DNA of 64,000 bases from Pseudomonas alcaligenes (GTDB lineage: Bacteria; Pseudomonadota; Gammaproteobacteria; Pseudomonadales; Pseudomonadaceae): contig NZ_LZEU01000001.1 in assembly GCF_014490745.1 (NCBI RefSeq), forward strand, positions 4,491,501-4,555,500. The letters are read 5' to 3'. Numbering within the stretch: position 1 is the stretch's first letter; each line of letters opens with the position of its first letter. The position numbers and the translations under genes are program-made. This document shows positions 18,073 to 27,007 of the stretch, piece after piece. Under the pieces are notes generated by a model. The model was not told where the DNA came from. It searched no databases and worked only from the letters and a program-made list of their open reading frames with translations.

Positions 18073-18086
18073 TTGATCTAAATCAA
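18073..18086 (-). promoter_or_regulatory. Perfect Anr/FNR box upstream of rpoH
   Basis: TTGATCTAAATCAA is a perfect TTGAT-N4-ATCAA dyad in the 115-bp gap between ftsX and rpoH. Its centre is about 60 bp upstream of the predicted AlgU transcription start, a distance used by FNR-type activators in class I promoters. The only downstream gene on this strand is rpoH. It suggests that Anr affects rpoH, which I do not recall being established. Confidence 0.65.
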
Positions 18087-18093
18087 TGCTCTT

Positions 18094-19104
18094 CTAGCGT
18101 GGCGCAAGCTCGCTCAGATGCCGCGCCACCGCCAGCCAGGCGCCAATATAGCCGAGCAGCACCGCCCCTGACAGCAGCGACAGACCATCGGCAACCGGTA
18201 CCCCGTGCAGGGTGAAATCGCTGCCGTATAGCCCAGCCAGGCGCACCACCGCGTCGTTCAGCCAGTCCAGGCCGAAGGCCAGCAGGCCCCAGGCCAGCAG
18301 CCCGGCGCCGACGCCATAGAGGGTGCCCATATAGAGGAAGGGCCGGCGTACATAGCCGTCGGTGCCGCCGACCAGCTTGATCACTTCGATCTCGTTGCGG
18401 CGATTCTCGATATGCAGGCGGATGGTGTTGCCGATCACCAGCAGCAGAGCCATGACCAGCAGCAGGGTCAGGCCGAAGACGAAGCGATCGCCCAGGTTGA
18501 GGATCGCCGACAGCCGCTCCACCCACTGCAGGTCGAGCTGTGCCTGCTCCACGCCGGGCATTTCCGAGAGGTTCTGGCGTAGCGCTTCCAGGGTGGCACG
18601 ATCGACCTCATGGGGGGTCACCACCACCACGCCGGGCAGCGGGTTGTCCGGCAGCTCGCGCAGCGCCTCGCCAATCCCGGACTGCTGCTGGAATTCGGCC
18701 AGGGCCTGCTCGCGGCTGATCCACTGCGCTTCCGCCACGTCGGCCATGCTGGCGACCTCGTCGCGCAGCTGCTGGCCAGCGGCTTCGCTGGTATCGAGCT
18801 TGAGGTACAGGGAAATCTGCGCCGCGCGCTGCCAGGAGCCGCCGAGGCGCTCGACGTTGTTCAGCAGCAGCGACAGGCCCATGGGCAGCGATAGGGCCAC
18901 CGCCATCACCAGGCAGGTGAAGAAGCTGCCAATTGGCTGGGTGGCCAGGCGGCGCAGGCTGTCGACCAGGCTGGCGCGGTGGCTTTCCAGCCAGGCGCGC
19001 AGCAGGGTGGAGAAATCCGGGCCTTCCTTGATCGGCTTGTCGGCCTTGCTCTGCACCGCGCCGACCCGCTCGGCGGCCTTGAGGTTGCGTTGCGTCTCGC
19101 TCAT
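18094..19104 (-). CDS. ftsX: Cell division protein FtsX
   Basis: Membrane subunit of the FtsEX complex, which passes ATP hydrolysis by FtsE to periplasmic control of amidase activators and septal wall hydrolysis. 336 residues. A cytoplasmic N-terminus of about 60 residues precedes TM1 (near 58-80). A periplasmic domain of about 100 residues follows, then three more helices. The ATG shares one base with the ftsE stop (TGATG), so translation is coupled. Confidence 0.95.
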   Translation of the reverse strand: MSETQRNLKAAERVGAVQSKADKPIKEGPDFSTLLRAWLESHRASLVDSLRRLATQPIGSFFTCLVMAVALSLPMGLSLLLNNVERLGGSWQRAAQISLYLKLDTSEAAGQQLRDEVASMADVAEAQWISREQALAEFQQQSGIGEALRELPDNPLPGVVVVTPHEVDRATLEALRQNLSEMPGVEQAQLDLQWVERLSAILNLGDRFVFGLTLLLVMALLLVIGNTIRLHIENRRNEIEVIKLVGGTDGYVRRPFLYMGTLYGVGAGLLAWGLLAFGLDWLNDAVVRLAGLYGSDFTLHGVPVADGLSLLSGAVLLGYIGAWLAVARHLSELAPR

Positions 19105-19772
19105 CAGCTGGCTTCCCCGTCGCCGATCAGGCGGCCACGTTGCAGGGTCAGCATGCGGTGGCGCATGCGCGCGATCAGCGCCAGGTCGTGGCTGGCGATC
19201 AGCACCGTGGTGCCCAGGCGGTTGATGTCTTCGAACACGCCCATGATCTCGGCGGCCAGGCGCGGGTCGAGGTTACCGGTGGGTTCGTCCGCCAGCAGCA
19301 GGGCCGGGCGGTGTACCACGGCGCGGGCGATGCCGACACGCTGCTGCTGGCCGGTGGACAGGTCGGCCGGGAACTGCTCGGCCTTGTCGCTCAGACTGAC
19401 CCGCTCCAGCGCCGCGCCGACCCGCTTGGCGATGTCCGGCTTGGACAGGCCGAGGATCTGCAGCGGCAGGGCGACGTTATCGAACACCGAGCGGTCGAAC
19501 AGTAGCTGGTGGTTCTGGAACACCACGCCGATCTGCCGGCGCAGGAAAGGGATCTGCGCGCTGGTGATGCTCGACAGATCCTGGCCGGCCAGCAGCAGCT
19601 TGCCGCTGCTCGGGCGCTCCATCGCCAGCAGCAGGCGCAGCAAGGTCGACTTGCCAGCGCCGGAGTGGCCGGTGACGAAGAGGAACTCGCCCCGGCGCAC
19701 ACGGAAACTCAGTTCGTGCAACCCGACATGGCCGTTGGCGTACCGCTTGCCGACCTGCTCGAATCGAATCAT
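19104..19772 (-). CDS. ftsE: Cell division ATP-binding protein FtsE
   Basis: ATPase of FtsEX. 222 residues with Walker A GHSGAGKST (near 36), the ABC signature LSTGQQQRVGIARA (near 137), and Walker B LLLADEPTGNLD (near 158). Opens with [14 protein letters not shown], as in other FtsE proteins. Overlaps ftsY by four bases and ftsX by one, forming one tight operon. Confidence 0.97.
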   Translation of the reverse strand: MIRFEQVGKRYANGHVGLHELSFRVRRGEFLFVTGHSGAGKSTLLRLLLAMERPSSGKLLLAGQDLSSITSAQIPFLRRQIGVVFQNHQLLFDRSVFDNVALPLQILGLSKPDIAKRVGAALERVSLSDKAEQFPADLSTGQQQRVGIARAVVHRPALLLADEPTGNLDPRLAAEIMGVFEDINRLGTTVLIASHDLALIARMRHRMLTLQRGRLIGDGEAS

Positions 19773-21199
19773 GCGTGCTCCCTTTCGGCGAACAGTGCCT
19801 GGACGAAATCCTGCGCCACGAAGGTGCGCAGGTCATCGATACCCTCGCCGACCCCGATATAGCGGATCGGCAGGCCGAACTGCTTGGCCAGGGCGAAGAT
19901 CACCCCGCCCTTGGCGGTGCCGTCCAGCTTGGTCAGCGCCAGGCCGGTGAGGGCCACGGCCTGGTTGAACTGCTTGGTCTGGTTGATGGCGTTCTGCCCG
20001 GTGCCGGCATCCAGCACCAGCAGCACTTCGTGCGGCGCCGTGTCGTCGAGCTTGCCGATCACCCGGCGCACCTTCTTCAGCTCTTCCATCAGGTTGTCTT
20101 TGGTGTGCAGGCGCCCGGCCGTGTCGGCGATCAGCACGTCGATGCCACGGGCCTTGGCCGCCTGCACCGCGTCGAAGATCACCGAGGCGGAGTCGGCGCC
20201 GGTGTGCTGGGCAATCACCGCGATGTTGTTGCGCTCGCCCCACACCTGCAGCTGCTCGACGGCGGCCGCGCGGAAGGTGTCGCCGGCGGCGAGCATGACC
20301 TTCTTGCCCTCGCCCTGCAGCTTCTTGGCCAGCTTGCCGATGGTGGTGGTCTTGCCGACGCCGTTCACCCCGACCACCAGGATCACGTAGGGCTGTTTCT
20401 CGGCGGGAATCGTCAGCGGCTGCTCGACCGGTTTGAGCAGGCCGGCCAGCTCTTCCTGCAGCGCCTTGTACAGCGCGCCGCTGTCGGCCAGTTCCTTGCG
20501 CGCCACGCGCTTGGTCAGGTTGCTGATGATCGCGCTGGTGGCCTCGACGCCGACATCGGCGGTGAGCAGATGGGTTTCCAGGTCGTCGAGCAGGTCGTCG
20601 TCGATCGCCTTCTTGCCGAGGAACAGGCTGGCCATGCCCTCGCCGATACTGGCACTGGTCTTCGACAGGCCCTGCTTGAGGCGGGCAAACCAGCCCCCCT
20701 GGTTATCGCCAGGCTTGTTCTGCTCGACTGGCGCGGCAACCGCCGGGGCAGCTTCAACAGCAGCGGCCGGGACTTCGGCAAGCGGAGCCTGCACGGCGTG
20801 GGTGACTTCGCTGCCGGCATTGATGGCAAAGCGCGAAACAGCCGGCTTGGGCGGCTCGACCGGTGCGGCCACGGGGGCTGGCTCGCTCGCCAGCGGCGCA
20901 ACAACCTCGGCCACCACAACGGGCGCCGGCTCGACCGGCGCAGGCGCGGCAACAGCAACGACAGGCTCTGCCGCAGCAGCCGGCGGCTCCACTGGCGTTA
21001 CCGCCGACGGCTCGGCAGCGGGCGGTGCGACCACTGCAGGCTCGCTCACCGCAACGGGTGCGGCCGACTCCTGGGGCGCAGCGCTAGGCTCCTGCGGTTT
21101 CTTGCGCAGCCAGCCGAACAGCGATTTCTTCTCGCCGGCCTCGGCCGGTGCCTGGCCAGCCGGGGCTGGCGACTTCTTATCGTCGTTGGAACCAAACAT
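19769..21199 (-). CDS. ftsY: Signal recognition particle receptor FtsY
   Basis: GTPase receptor for the signal recognition particle, which docks ribosomes making membrane proteins. 476 residues. The first 165 or so are Ala/Pro/Val/Glu-rich and low-complexity, the variable acidic A domain. The NG domain follows: P-loop [15 protein letters not shown], then DTAGRLHT, then [10 protein letters not shown]. First gene of ftsY-ftsE-ftsX. Confidence 0.97.
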   Translation of the reverse strand: MFGSNDDKKSPAPAGQAPAEAGEKKSLFGWLRKKPQEPSAAPQESAAPVAVSEPAVVAPPAAEPSAVTPVEPPAAAAEPVVAVAAPAPVEPAPVVVAEVVAPLASEPAPVAAPVEPPKPAVSRFAINAGSEVTHAVQAPLAEVPAAAVEAAPAVAAPVEQNKPGDNQGGWFARLKQGLSKTSASIGEGMASLFLGKKAIDDDLLDDLETHLLTADVGVEATSAIISNLTKRVARKELADSGALYKALQEELAGLLKPVEQPLTIPAEKQPYVILVVGVNGVGKTTTIGKLAKKLQGEGKKVMLAAGDTFRAAAVEQLQVWGERNNIAVIAQHTGADSASVIFDAVQAAKARGIDVLIADTAGRLHTKDNLMEELKKVRRVIGKLDDTAPHEVLLVLDAGTGQNAINQTKQFNQAVALTGLALTKLDGTAKGGVIFALAKQFGLPIRYIGVGEGIDDLRTFVAQDFVQALFAEREHA

Positions 21200-21338
21200 G
21201 GGTCGCGTGCATCTCAGATGAGCTGCGCGGCAGGGCCAGTCAGGCCGCCGCGCCGCCCCGGAAAAGGATGGGGTATCCTAGCACCTCTTCGCCCGCCGGC
21301 GGTACGACCGCCCGGGCTGTCCGACAGGTCCCGAATCG

Positions 21339-22706
21339 ATGAATCGACTAGCCCGCCGCTGCGCCGGCCTGCTGCTCCTGAGCTTGTGCGTGTCCGCGAC
21401 AGCGATCGCTGCCGAAACCCAGCCCACCCACGAGTTCACCCTCGACAATGGCCTCAAGGTCATCGTCCGCGAGGATCACCGCGCCCCGGTGGTGGTGTCC
21501 CAGCTCTGGTACAAGGTCGGCTCCAGCTACGAGACGCCCGGCCAGACCGGCCTGTCCCACGCCCTCGAACACATGATGTTCAAGGGCAGCCGCAAGCTCG
21601 GCCCCGGCGAGGCCTCGCGCATCCTCCGTGACCTCGGCGCCGAGGAAAACGCCTTCACCAGCGACGACTACACCGCCTTCTACCAGGTGCTGTCGCGCGA
21701 CCGCCTGGAAGTCGCCTTCGAGCTGGAAGCCGACCGCCTGGCCAGCCTCAAGCTGCCGGCCGACGAGTTCGCCCGCGAGATCGAGGTGATCAAGGAAGAA
21801 CGCCGCCTGCGCACCGACGACAAGCCCAGCGCCCTGGCCTTCGAGCGCTTCAAGGCGATGGCCTACCCGGCCAGCGGCTACCACACCCCGACCATCGGCT
21901 GGATGGCCGACCTCGACCATATGCAGGTCGAGGAGCTGCGCCACTGGTACCAATCCTGGTATGTGCCGAACAACGCCACCCTGGTGGTGGTCGGCGACGT
22001 GACCCGGGACGAGGTGCAGACCCTGGCCCAGCGCTACTTCGCCGCCATCCCACGGCGCGACGTGCCGCCGGCGAAGATCCCCTCCGAGCTGGCCGAACCC
22101 GGCGAGCGGCGTACCGTCCAGCATGTGCAGACCCAGTTGCCGAGCCTGCTGATGGGCTTCAACGTGCCGGGCCTGGCCACCGCCAAGAACCCGCGCGACG
22201 TGCACGCCCTGCGCCTGATCAGCGCCCTGCTCGACGGCGGTTACAGCGCCCGCCTGCCAGCCCGCCTGGAGCGCGGCGAAGAGCTGGTGTCCGGCGCTTC
22301 CGCCTGGTACGACGGCTTCGCCCGCGGCGATAGCCTGTTCATGCTCTCCGCCACCCCCAACGTGCAGCTGCACAAGACCCTGAAACAGGTGGAAAGCGGC
22401 CTCTGGCAGCAGCTCGACGAGCTGAAGAAGACCCCACCAAGCGCCGAGGAGCTGCAGCGCGTACGCGCCCAGGTGATCGCCGGCCTGGTCTACGAGCGCG
22501 ACTCGATCACCAGCCAGGCCACCACCATCGGCCAGCTGGAAACCGTCGGCCTGTCGTGGAAGCTGATGGATCAGGATCTCGCCGAACTGGAAGCGGTGAC
22601 CCCCGCCGATATCCAGCGCGCCGCCCAGACCTACTTCATTCCCACGCGCCTGTCGGTCGCCCACATCCTGCCCGAGAAAGCCGCCATTGAAGGAGCCCAG
22701 CCATGA
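21339..22706 (+). CDS. M16 zinc protease, catalytic partner
   Basis: A 455-residue periplasmic peptidase of the pitrilysin/M16B family with a signal peptide (about residues 1-24, ending AIAAE). The inverted zinc motif HALEH (HxxEH) is near residue 71, with the downstream glutamate in LELEADR or LKLPADEF about 75 residues later. It overlaps the second M16 gene by four bases. In the family the two halves form a heterodimer; this one supplies the zinc site. Divergent from ftsY. Confidence 0.9.
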   Translation: MNRLARRCAGLLLLSLCVSATAIAAETQPTHEFTLDNGLKVIVREDHRAPVVVSQLWYKVGSSYETPGQTGLSHALEHMMFKGSRKLGPGEASRILRDLGAEENAFTSDDYTAFYQVLSRDRLEVAFELEADRLASLKLPADEFAREIEVIKEERRLRTDDKPSALAFERFKAMAYPASGYHTPTIGWMADLDHMQVEELRHWYQSWYVPNNATLVVVGDVTRDEVQTLAQRYFAAIPRRDVPPAKIPSELAEPGERRTVQHVQTQLPSLLMGFNVPGLATAKNPRDVHALRLISALLDGGYSARLPARLERGEELVSGASAWYDGFARGDSLFMLSATPNVQLHKTLKQVESGLWQQLDELKKTPPSAEELQRVRAQVIAGLVYERDSITSQATTIGQLETVGLSWKLMDQDLAELEAVTPADIQRAAQTYFIPTRLSVAHILPEKAAIEGAQP

Positions 22707-24181
22707 GTGAGCGCAACAGCCTGCGTTACACCCTGCTCGGCCTCGGCCTGATCGTTCTGATCGGCCTGCTGACCTATATCGCCAGCCGCACCGCCCAGGC
22801 GCCCGTAACCACCAGCGACTCTGCCGATCACCTGCAGTCCCTGGCCGCCCTCGAAGGCAAGGCGCCGAGCCGGCGCAGCCTGGATATCCAGACCTGGCAG
22901 ACCGCCGAAGGCGCCAAGGTGCTGTTCGTCGCCGCCCCCGAGCTACCGATGTTCGACCTGCGCCTGACCTTCGCCGCCGGCAGCAGCCAGGACGACGGCG
23001 TGCCCGGCCTCGCCGCCCTGACCAACGCCATGCTCAACGAAGGCGTGCCCGGCAAGGACGTCAGCGCCATCGCCGAAGGCTTCGAAGGCCTCGGCGCCGA
23101 GTTCGGCAACGGTGCCTACCGCGACATGGCCATCGCCAGCCTGCGCAGCCTGAGCGCGCCGGAGCAGCGCGTACCGGCCCTGCAGCTGTTCGAGCAGGTG
23201 ATCGGCCAGCCGACCTTCCCGGCCGACTCCCTGGCGCGGATCAAGAACCAGCTGCTGGCCGGCTTCGAATACCAGAAGCAGAACCCCGGCAAGCTGGCCG
23301 GCCTGCAACTGTTCGAGCGCCTGTACGGCAACCACCCCTACGCCCACCCCAGCGAAGGCAGCGAACAGTCGATCCCCGGCATCAGCGCCGCCCAACTGCG
23401 CGCCTTCCACGCCAAGGCCTATGCCGCCGGCAACGTGGTCATCGCCCTGGTCGGCGACCTCTCACGTGCCGAGGCCGAGGCCATGGCCGCCGAGGTCTCC
23501 GCCGCCCTGCCCAAGGGCCCGGCGCTGGCCAAGATCGACCAGCCGCTGGAGCCCAAGGCTGGCCCCAGCCATATCGAATACCCGTCCAAGCAGACCCACC
23601 TGATGCTCGCCCAGCTCGGCGTCGACCGCCGCGACCCGGACTACGCCGCACTGACCCTGGGCAACCAGATCCTCGGCGGCGGCGGTTTCGGCACCCGCCT
23701 GATGGAAGAAGTGCGCGAGAAGCGCGGGCTGACCTACGGCGTCTACTCGACCTTCAGCGCCATGCAGGCGCGCGGGCCGTTCATGATCAACCTGCAGACC
23801 CGTGCCGAACTGAGCGAAGGCACCCTCAAGCTGGTGCAGGACATCCTGCGCGACTACCTGGCCAACGGCCCGACCCAGACCGAACTGGACAACGCCAAGC
23901 GCGAGATGGCCGGCAGCTTCCCGCTGTCCACCGCGAGCAACGCCGAGATCGTCGGCCAGCTTGGCGCCATGGGCTTCTACGACCTGCCGCTGACCTACCT
24001 GGAAGATTTCGTCGGACAGATCCAGGCGCTCGACGTGGCCCAGGTCAAGGCGGCCATGGCCAAACACCTGAACCCCGATGCGCTGGTCATCGTCACCGCC
24101 GGCCCGAGCGTGGCCCAGCAGCCGCTGCCGCCGCCCACCGCCAAACCCGCCGAGCAACCCACCGGCGTTCCGGAGCACTGA
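22703..24181 (+). CDS. M16 peptidase-like protein lacking the zinc site
   Basis: A 492-residue protein with an N-terminal signal-anchor (about residues 9-28). It has the M16 fold, but the HxxEH motif is absent; the matching segment reads GLAALTNAMLNEG. The R/Y substrate-binding pair is kept in FGTRLMEEVREKRGLTYGVYS. That is the layout of the non-catalytic subunit of M16B heterodimers. Coupled to the catalytic partner upstream and to rsmD downstream, each by a short overlap. Confidence 0.88.
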   Translation: MSERNSLRYTLLGLGLIVLIGLLTYIASRTAQAPVTTSDSADHLQSLAALEGKAPSRRSLDIQTWQTAEGAKVLFVAAPELPMFDLRLTFAAGSSQDDGVPGLAALTNAMLNEGVPGKDVSAIAEGFEGLGAEFGNGAYRDMAIASLRSLSAPEQRVPALQLFEQVIGQPTFPADSLARIKNQLLAGFEYQKQNPGKLAGLQLFERLYGNHPYAHPSEGSEQSIPGISAAQLRAFHAKAYAAGNVVIALVGDLSRAEAEAMAAEVSAALPKGPALAKIDQPLEPKAGPSHIEYPSKQTHLMLAQLGVDRRDPDYAALTLGNQILGGGGFGTRLMEEVREKRGLTYGVYSTFSAMQARGPFMINLQTRAELSEGTLKLVQDILRDYLANGPTQTELDNAKREMAGSFPLSTASNAEIVGQLGAMGFYDLPLTYLEDFVGQIQALDVAQVKAAMAKHLNPDALVIVTAGPSVAQQPLPPPTAKPAEQPTGVPEH

Positions 24182-24777
24182 TGCGCAAGTCCCCAGGCAA
24201 GAAACCCGCAGAGCACAACGGCAGCGGCCAGCTGCGCATCATCGGCGGCGAGTGGCGCAGCCGCCAGTTCAGCTTCCCCATGGCCCACGGCCTGCGCCCG
24301 ACGCCCAATCGCGTGCGCGAAACGCTGTTCAACTGGCTGGCGCCCTATGTCGAGGGCGCCCATGTACTGGACTGCTTCACCGGCAGCGGCGCACTGTTTC
24401 TCGAAGCCCTGTCGCGCGGCGCCAGCAGCGCCCTGGCCCTGGACAGCAACAGCAACGCCATCGCCAGCCTGCGGCAGATCCTCACCACGCTGAAATGCAG
24501 CAACGGCCAGCTGCTGCAGACCAACGCCCTGCAGCATCTGGAAAACCAGCCGCCGCGCCCCTACGACCTGGTCTTCCTCGACCCGCCGTTCGGCCAGGAG
24601 CTGCTGGCCCCGGCCTGCGCCCTGCTGGAAGAAAAAGGCTGGCTGGCCCAGGACGCCTGGATCTACACCGAAAGCGAAGCGGCGCCCTCGAGCCTGGCCA
24701 TGCCCGGCAACTGGCGCCTGCACCGCGAGCAGAAGGCCGGCCAGGTGTACTACGCCCTGTGGGCGCGCCTGGCCTGA
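24181..24777 (+). CDS. rsmD: 16S rRNA (guanine966-N2)-methyltransferase
   Basis: Methylates G966 of 16S rRNA in the 30S subunit. 198 residues. It carries the family motifs RPTPNRVRETLFNWL near residue 39, the SAM-binding DCFTGSGALFLEALSRGA near 63, and the catalytic LVFLDPPFGQE near 130. The ATG overlaps the stop of the preceding M16 gene by one base. Confidence 0.95.
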   Translation: MRKSPGKKPAEHNGSGQLRIIGGEWRSRQFSFPMAHGLRPTPNRVRETLFNWLAPYVEGAHVLDCFTGSGALFLEALSRGASSALALDSNSNAIASLRQILTTLKCSNGQLLQTNALQHLENQPPRPYDLVFLDPPFGQELLAPACALLEEKGWLAQDAWIYTESEAAPSSLAMPGNWRLHREQKAGQVYYALWARLA

Positions 24778-24796
24778 CGCCCACCACCTAGAGAGT

Positions 24797-24880
24797 CCAT
24801 AGGGTGGATGGCGCCTTGCTCATCCGCCACTACCCGCTCAGTGGATCGATGGGGCCTGGTTAACCCTGCGCTACCCCCAA
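24797..24880. repeat. Dispersed GGTGGATnnCGC intergenic repeat
   Basis: The sequence from TAGGGTGGATGGCGCC to TAACCCTGCGCTACCC resembles a family of intergenic repeats common in Pseudomonas, in which TAGGGTGGAT and GGGTAGCGCAGGGTTA form the two ends. It fills most of the 184-bp gap between rsmD and the hydrolase gene. Related but not identical to the GTAGGGCGGG repeats at 4209 and 50741. Confidence 0.5.
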
Positions 24881-24961
24881 GCATTCGTCGGGCCAATGGT
24901 GCTTCTTTTTTGCCCGACAAGGCTCTAGCCTGAGTCTTCTATCGCTCCAGTACGACCCCCC

Positions 24962-25945
24962 ATGACCGCCGACTTCCAACCCGCCTGGTGGCTGCCCAGC
25001 CCGCACCTGCAGACCCTGTGGGGCTCGCTGTGCCGCCGCGCGCCGCAACTCGAGCGCCAGCGCGAACGCCTGTGGCTGGAGGATGGCGACTTTCTCGACC
25101 TGGACTGGCACGGCCCGCACGAGGCGGCGGCGCCGCTGGTGCTGGTGCTGCACGGGCTGACCGGCTCCTCCAGCTCGCACTACGTGCTCGGCCTGCAGCA
25201 GCAGTTGGCCGCGCGCGGCTGGGCCAGCGTGGCGCTGAACTGGCGCGGCTGCTCCGGCGAGCCCAACCTGCTGCCGCGCGGCTACCACTCCGGGGTCAGC
25301 GAGGATGTACTCAGCGTGGTACGCCACCTGCAGGCCCAGCGCCCACTGGCGCCGCTGTATGCGGTGGGCTATTCGCTGGGCGGCAATGTGCTGCTCAAGT
25401 ACCTCGGCGAGAGCGGCGCCGACTCCGGGCTGCAGGGCGCGGTGGCGGTGTCGGTGCCGTTCCGCCTGGATCATTGCGCCGAACGCATCGATCGCGGCTT
25501 CTCCAAGGTCTACCAGGCGCACTTCATGCGTGAACTGGTGGCCTATGTGCGCGACAAGCAGCAACGCTTCACCGACGAGGGGCACCATGAGCGCCGGGCG
25601 GCCCTGGAGGCTCTCGGCCCACTACAGGGCATGCGCACCTTCTGGGACTTCGACGGCCGCTTCACCGCGCCGCTGCACGGTTACGCCGATGCCGACGACT
25701 ACTACCGGCGCGCCTCCAGCCGCTACTTCCTTGGACAGATCCGCACGCGCACGCTGATCATCCAGTCCAGCGACGACCCCTTCGTCTTCCCCCACAGCGT
25801 GCCGCAGGCCCACGAGCTGTCCTCCAGCACCCAGCTGGAACTGCATGGGCGCGGCGGGCATGTCGGCTTTATCGGCGGCTCGCTGCGCCAGCCGGAGTTC
25901 TACCTGGAGCGGCGCATCCCCGCCTGGCTCAGCAGCGGCCGCTAA
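24962..25945 (+). CDS. YheT-family alpha/beta hydrolase
   Basis: A 327-residue cytoplasmic alpha/beta hydrolase of the YheT (ABHD1/3) group, likely a lipid or short-chain esterase. The family opening PAWWLPSPHLQTLWGSL is clear. The oxyanion motif LVLHGLTGSSSSHY lies near residue 62, and the nucleophile serine in AVGYSLGGNVLLKYLG near 140. The C-terminal histidine is in HGRGGHVGFIGG. Physiological substrate unknown. Confidence 0.87.
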   Translation: MTADFQPAWWLPSPHLQTLWGSLCRRAPQLERQRERLWLEDGDFLDLDWHGPHEAAAPLVLVLHGLTGSSSSHYVLGLQQQLAARGWASVALNWRGCSGEPNLLPRGYHSGVSEDVLSVVRHLQAQRPLAPLYAVGYSLGGNVLLKYLGESGADSGLQGAVAVSVPFRLDHCAERIDRGFSKVYQAHFMRELVAYVRDKQQRFTDEGHHERRAALEALGPLQGMRTFWDFDGRFTAPLHGYADADDYYRRASSRYFLGQIRTRTLIIQSSDDPFVFPHSVPQAHELSSSTQLELHGRGGHVGFIGGSLRQPEFYLERRIPAWLSSGR

Positions 25946-25965
25946 AGGTAGTTTGCAACGACCTG

Positions 25966-27000
25966 CTAATCGGCCCAGGCGTTCAGCCAGGCCCAGCGGT
26001 GCGGGAAGCGTGCGACCAGGCCGAGGCGATCGATGCGCCACTGCTCCGGCAGCTCGCCCTGCAGGCGCGCCAGCACCCGCAGGTGGCGGCTCGGCGCACT
26101 GAAGGCTGGCTGCAGCTCGGCCGGCACCGCGATGCTGTCCTCGACCCGGCGTACCACCTCGGCCGGCAGAAGGCTGCCATCGGGCATCAGCAGGCGGAAA
26201 CGCTGGCCGGGCACGGCATACTCGGCGTTGCGCGGGTCGAGATAGACCCACAGCTGCGCCTCGTCCAGGCGATGCTGGCGCAGCAGCAGGGTGCCGGGGC
26301 CGACATTCTCGCCCTCGGCCACCAGCACCTCGCTGACCACCCCCGGCGCCGCGGCTTCCAGGGTCAGGCCCTCGAGACGCGCCTGCAGCCAGGCGCGCTC
26401 GAGCTGGCGCTGCTGCTCGCCGGCATCCGGCACCGCCACTACCTGTTGCTGGCGCTCGAACTGCAGCAGGTCGCGCTGGCGACGATCACGCTCGTCGCGC
26501 GCCGCCTGCACCTCGCCGCGGGTGGCGGCGCCGGCCGCCTGCAGGCCGGCCAGCTGGCTCAGGCGCTGTTCGGCGCTGGCCAGCAGGCGCTGCAAGGCCG
26601 CGCGTTCACGGGCGCTCAGGACGTCGTTGGCCGGCACCACCGGCGGTGCCGCCGGCTCGGCCAGCAAGGCCAGGCGCGCGCGCCACTCCGGGTTGTCCAG
26701 GCGCACCAGCACCTGGCCTGCCGTCACCCGCTCGCCCGGGCGTACCAACACCTGCTGCACCTGCCCCGGCTCGCGGGCACGCAGCTCGCTGCTGGCCAGT
26801 TGCAGCTGGGCCGGTGCCTCGATCAGCCAGACGCTGAGCAGCGCACGCCCGACCAGCCACAGCAGCGGACTGGTGACGGCGAGCAGGATCAGGTACCAGC
26901 GCAGCTTGAATGCCAGGCGCTTGCCCGGTGCATAAAGCACCTGCAGGCCGTGATCCTGGGTGGGTTGTTGTTCCTTCGAACTGCTGAAACGGATCTTCAT
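25966..27000 (-). CDS. HlyD-type periplasmic adaptor of an exopolysaccharide-like locus
   Basis: A 344-residue membrane fusion protein. A short cytoplasmic N-terminus is followed by one transmembrane helix (about 34-57). A lipoyl-like half (REPGQVQQVLVRPGERVTAG) comes next, then a coiled coil rich in Glu, Arg and Leu (about 125-210). The second lipoyl half (APGVVSEVLVAEGENVGPGT) and a beta-barrel domain follow. It resembles HlyD/EmrA adaptors and the periplasmic part of Alg44, but I see no PilZ domain. Last gene of a four-gene unit, eight bp after the TolC-like gene. It probably links the inner-membrane synthase to the channel. Confidence 0.82.
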   Translation of the reverse strand: MKIRFSSSKEQQPTQDHGLQVLYAPGKRLAFKLRWYLILLAVTSPLLWLVGRALLSVWLIEAPAQLQLASSELRAREPGQVQQVLVRPGERVTAGQVLVRLDNPEWRARLALLAEPAAPPVVPANDVLSARERAALQRLLASAEQRLSQLAGLQAAGAATRGEVQAARDERDRRQRDLLQFERQQQVVAVPDAGEQQRQLERAWLQARLEGLTLEAAAPGVVSEVLVAEGENVGPGTLLLRQHRLDEAQLWVYLDPRNAEYAVPGQRFRLLMPDGSLLPAEVVRRVEDSIAVPAELQPAFSAPSRHLRVLARLQGELPEQWRIDRLGLVARFPHRWAWLNAWAD

Positions 27001-27007
27001 GGAAGGC

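Noticed and set aside
19775..21631. A 618-codon open frame opposite ftsY and across the M16 start
   Set aside because: It runs through ftsY in antisense and then out of frame into the M16 gene. No protein features.
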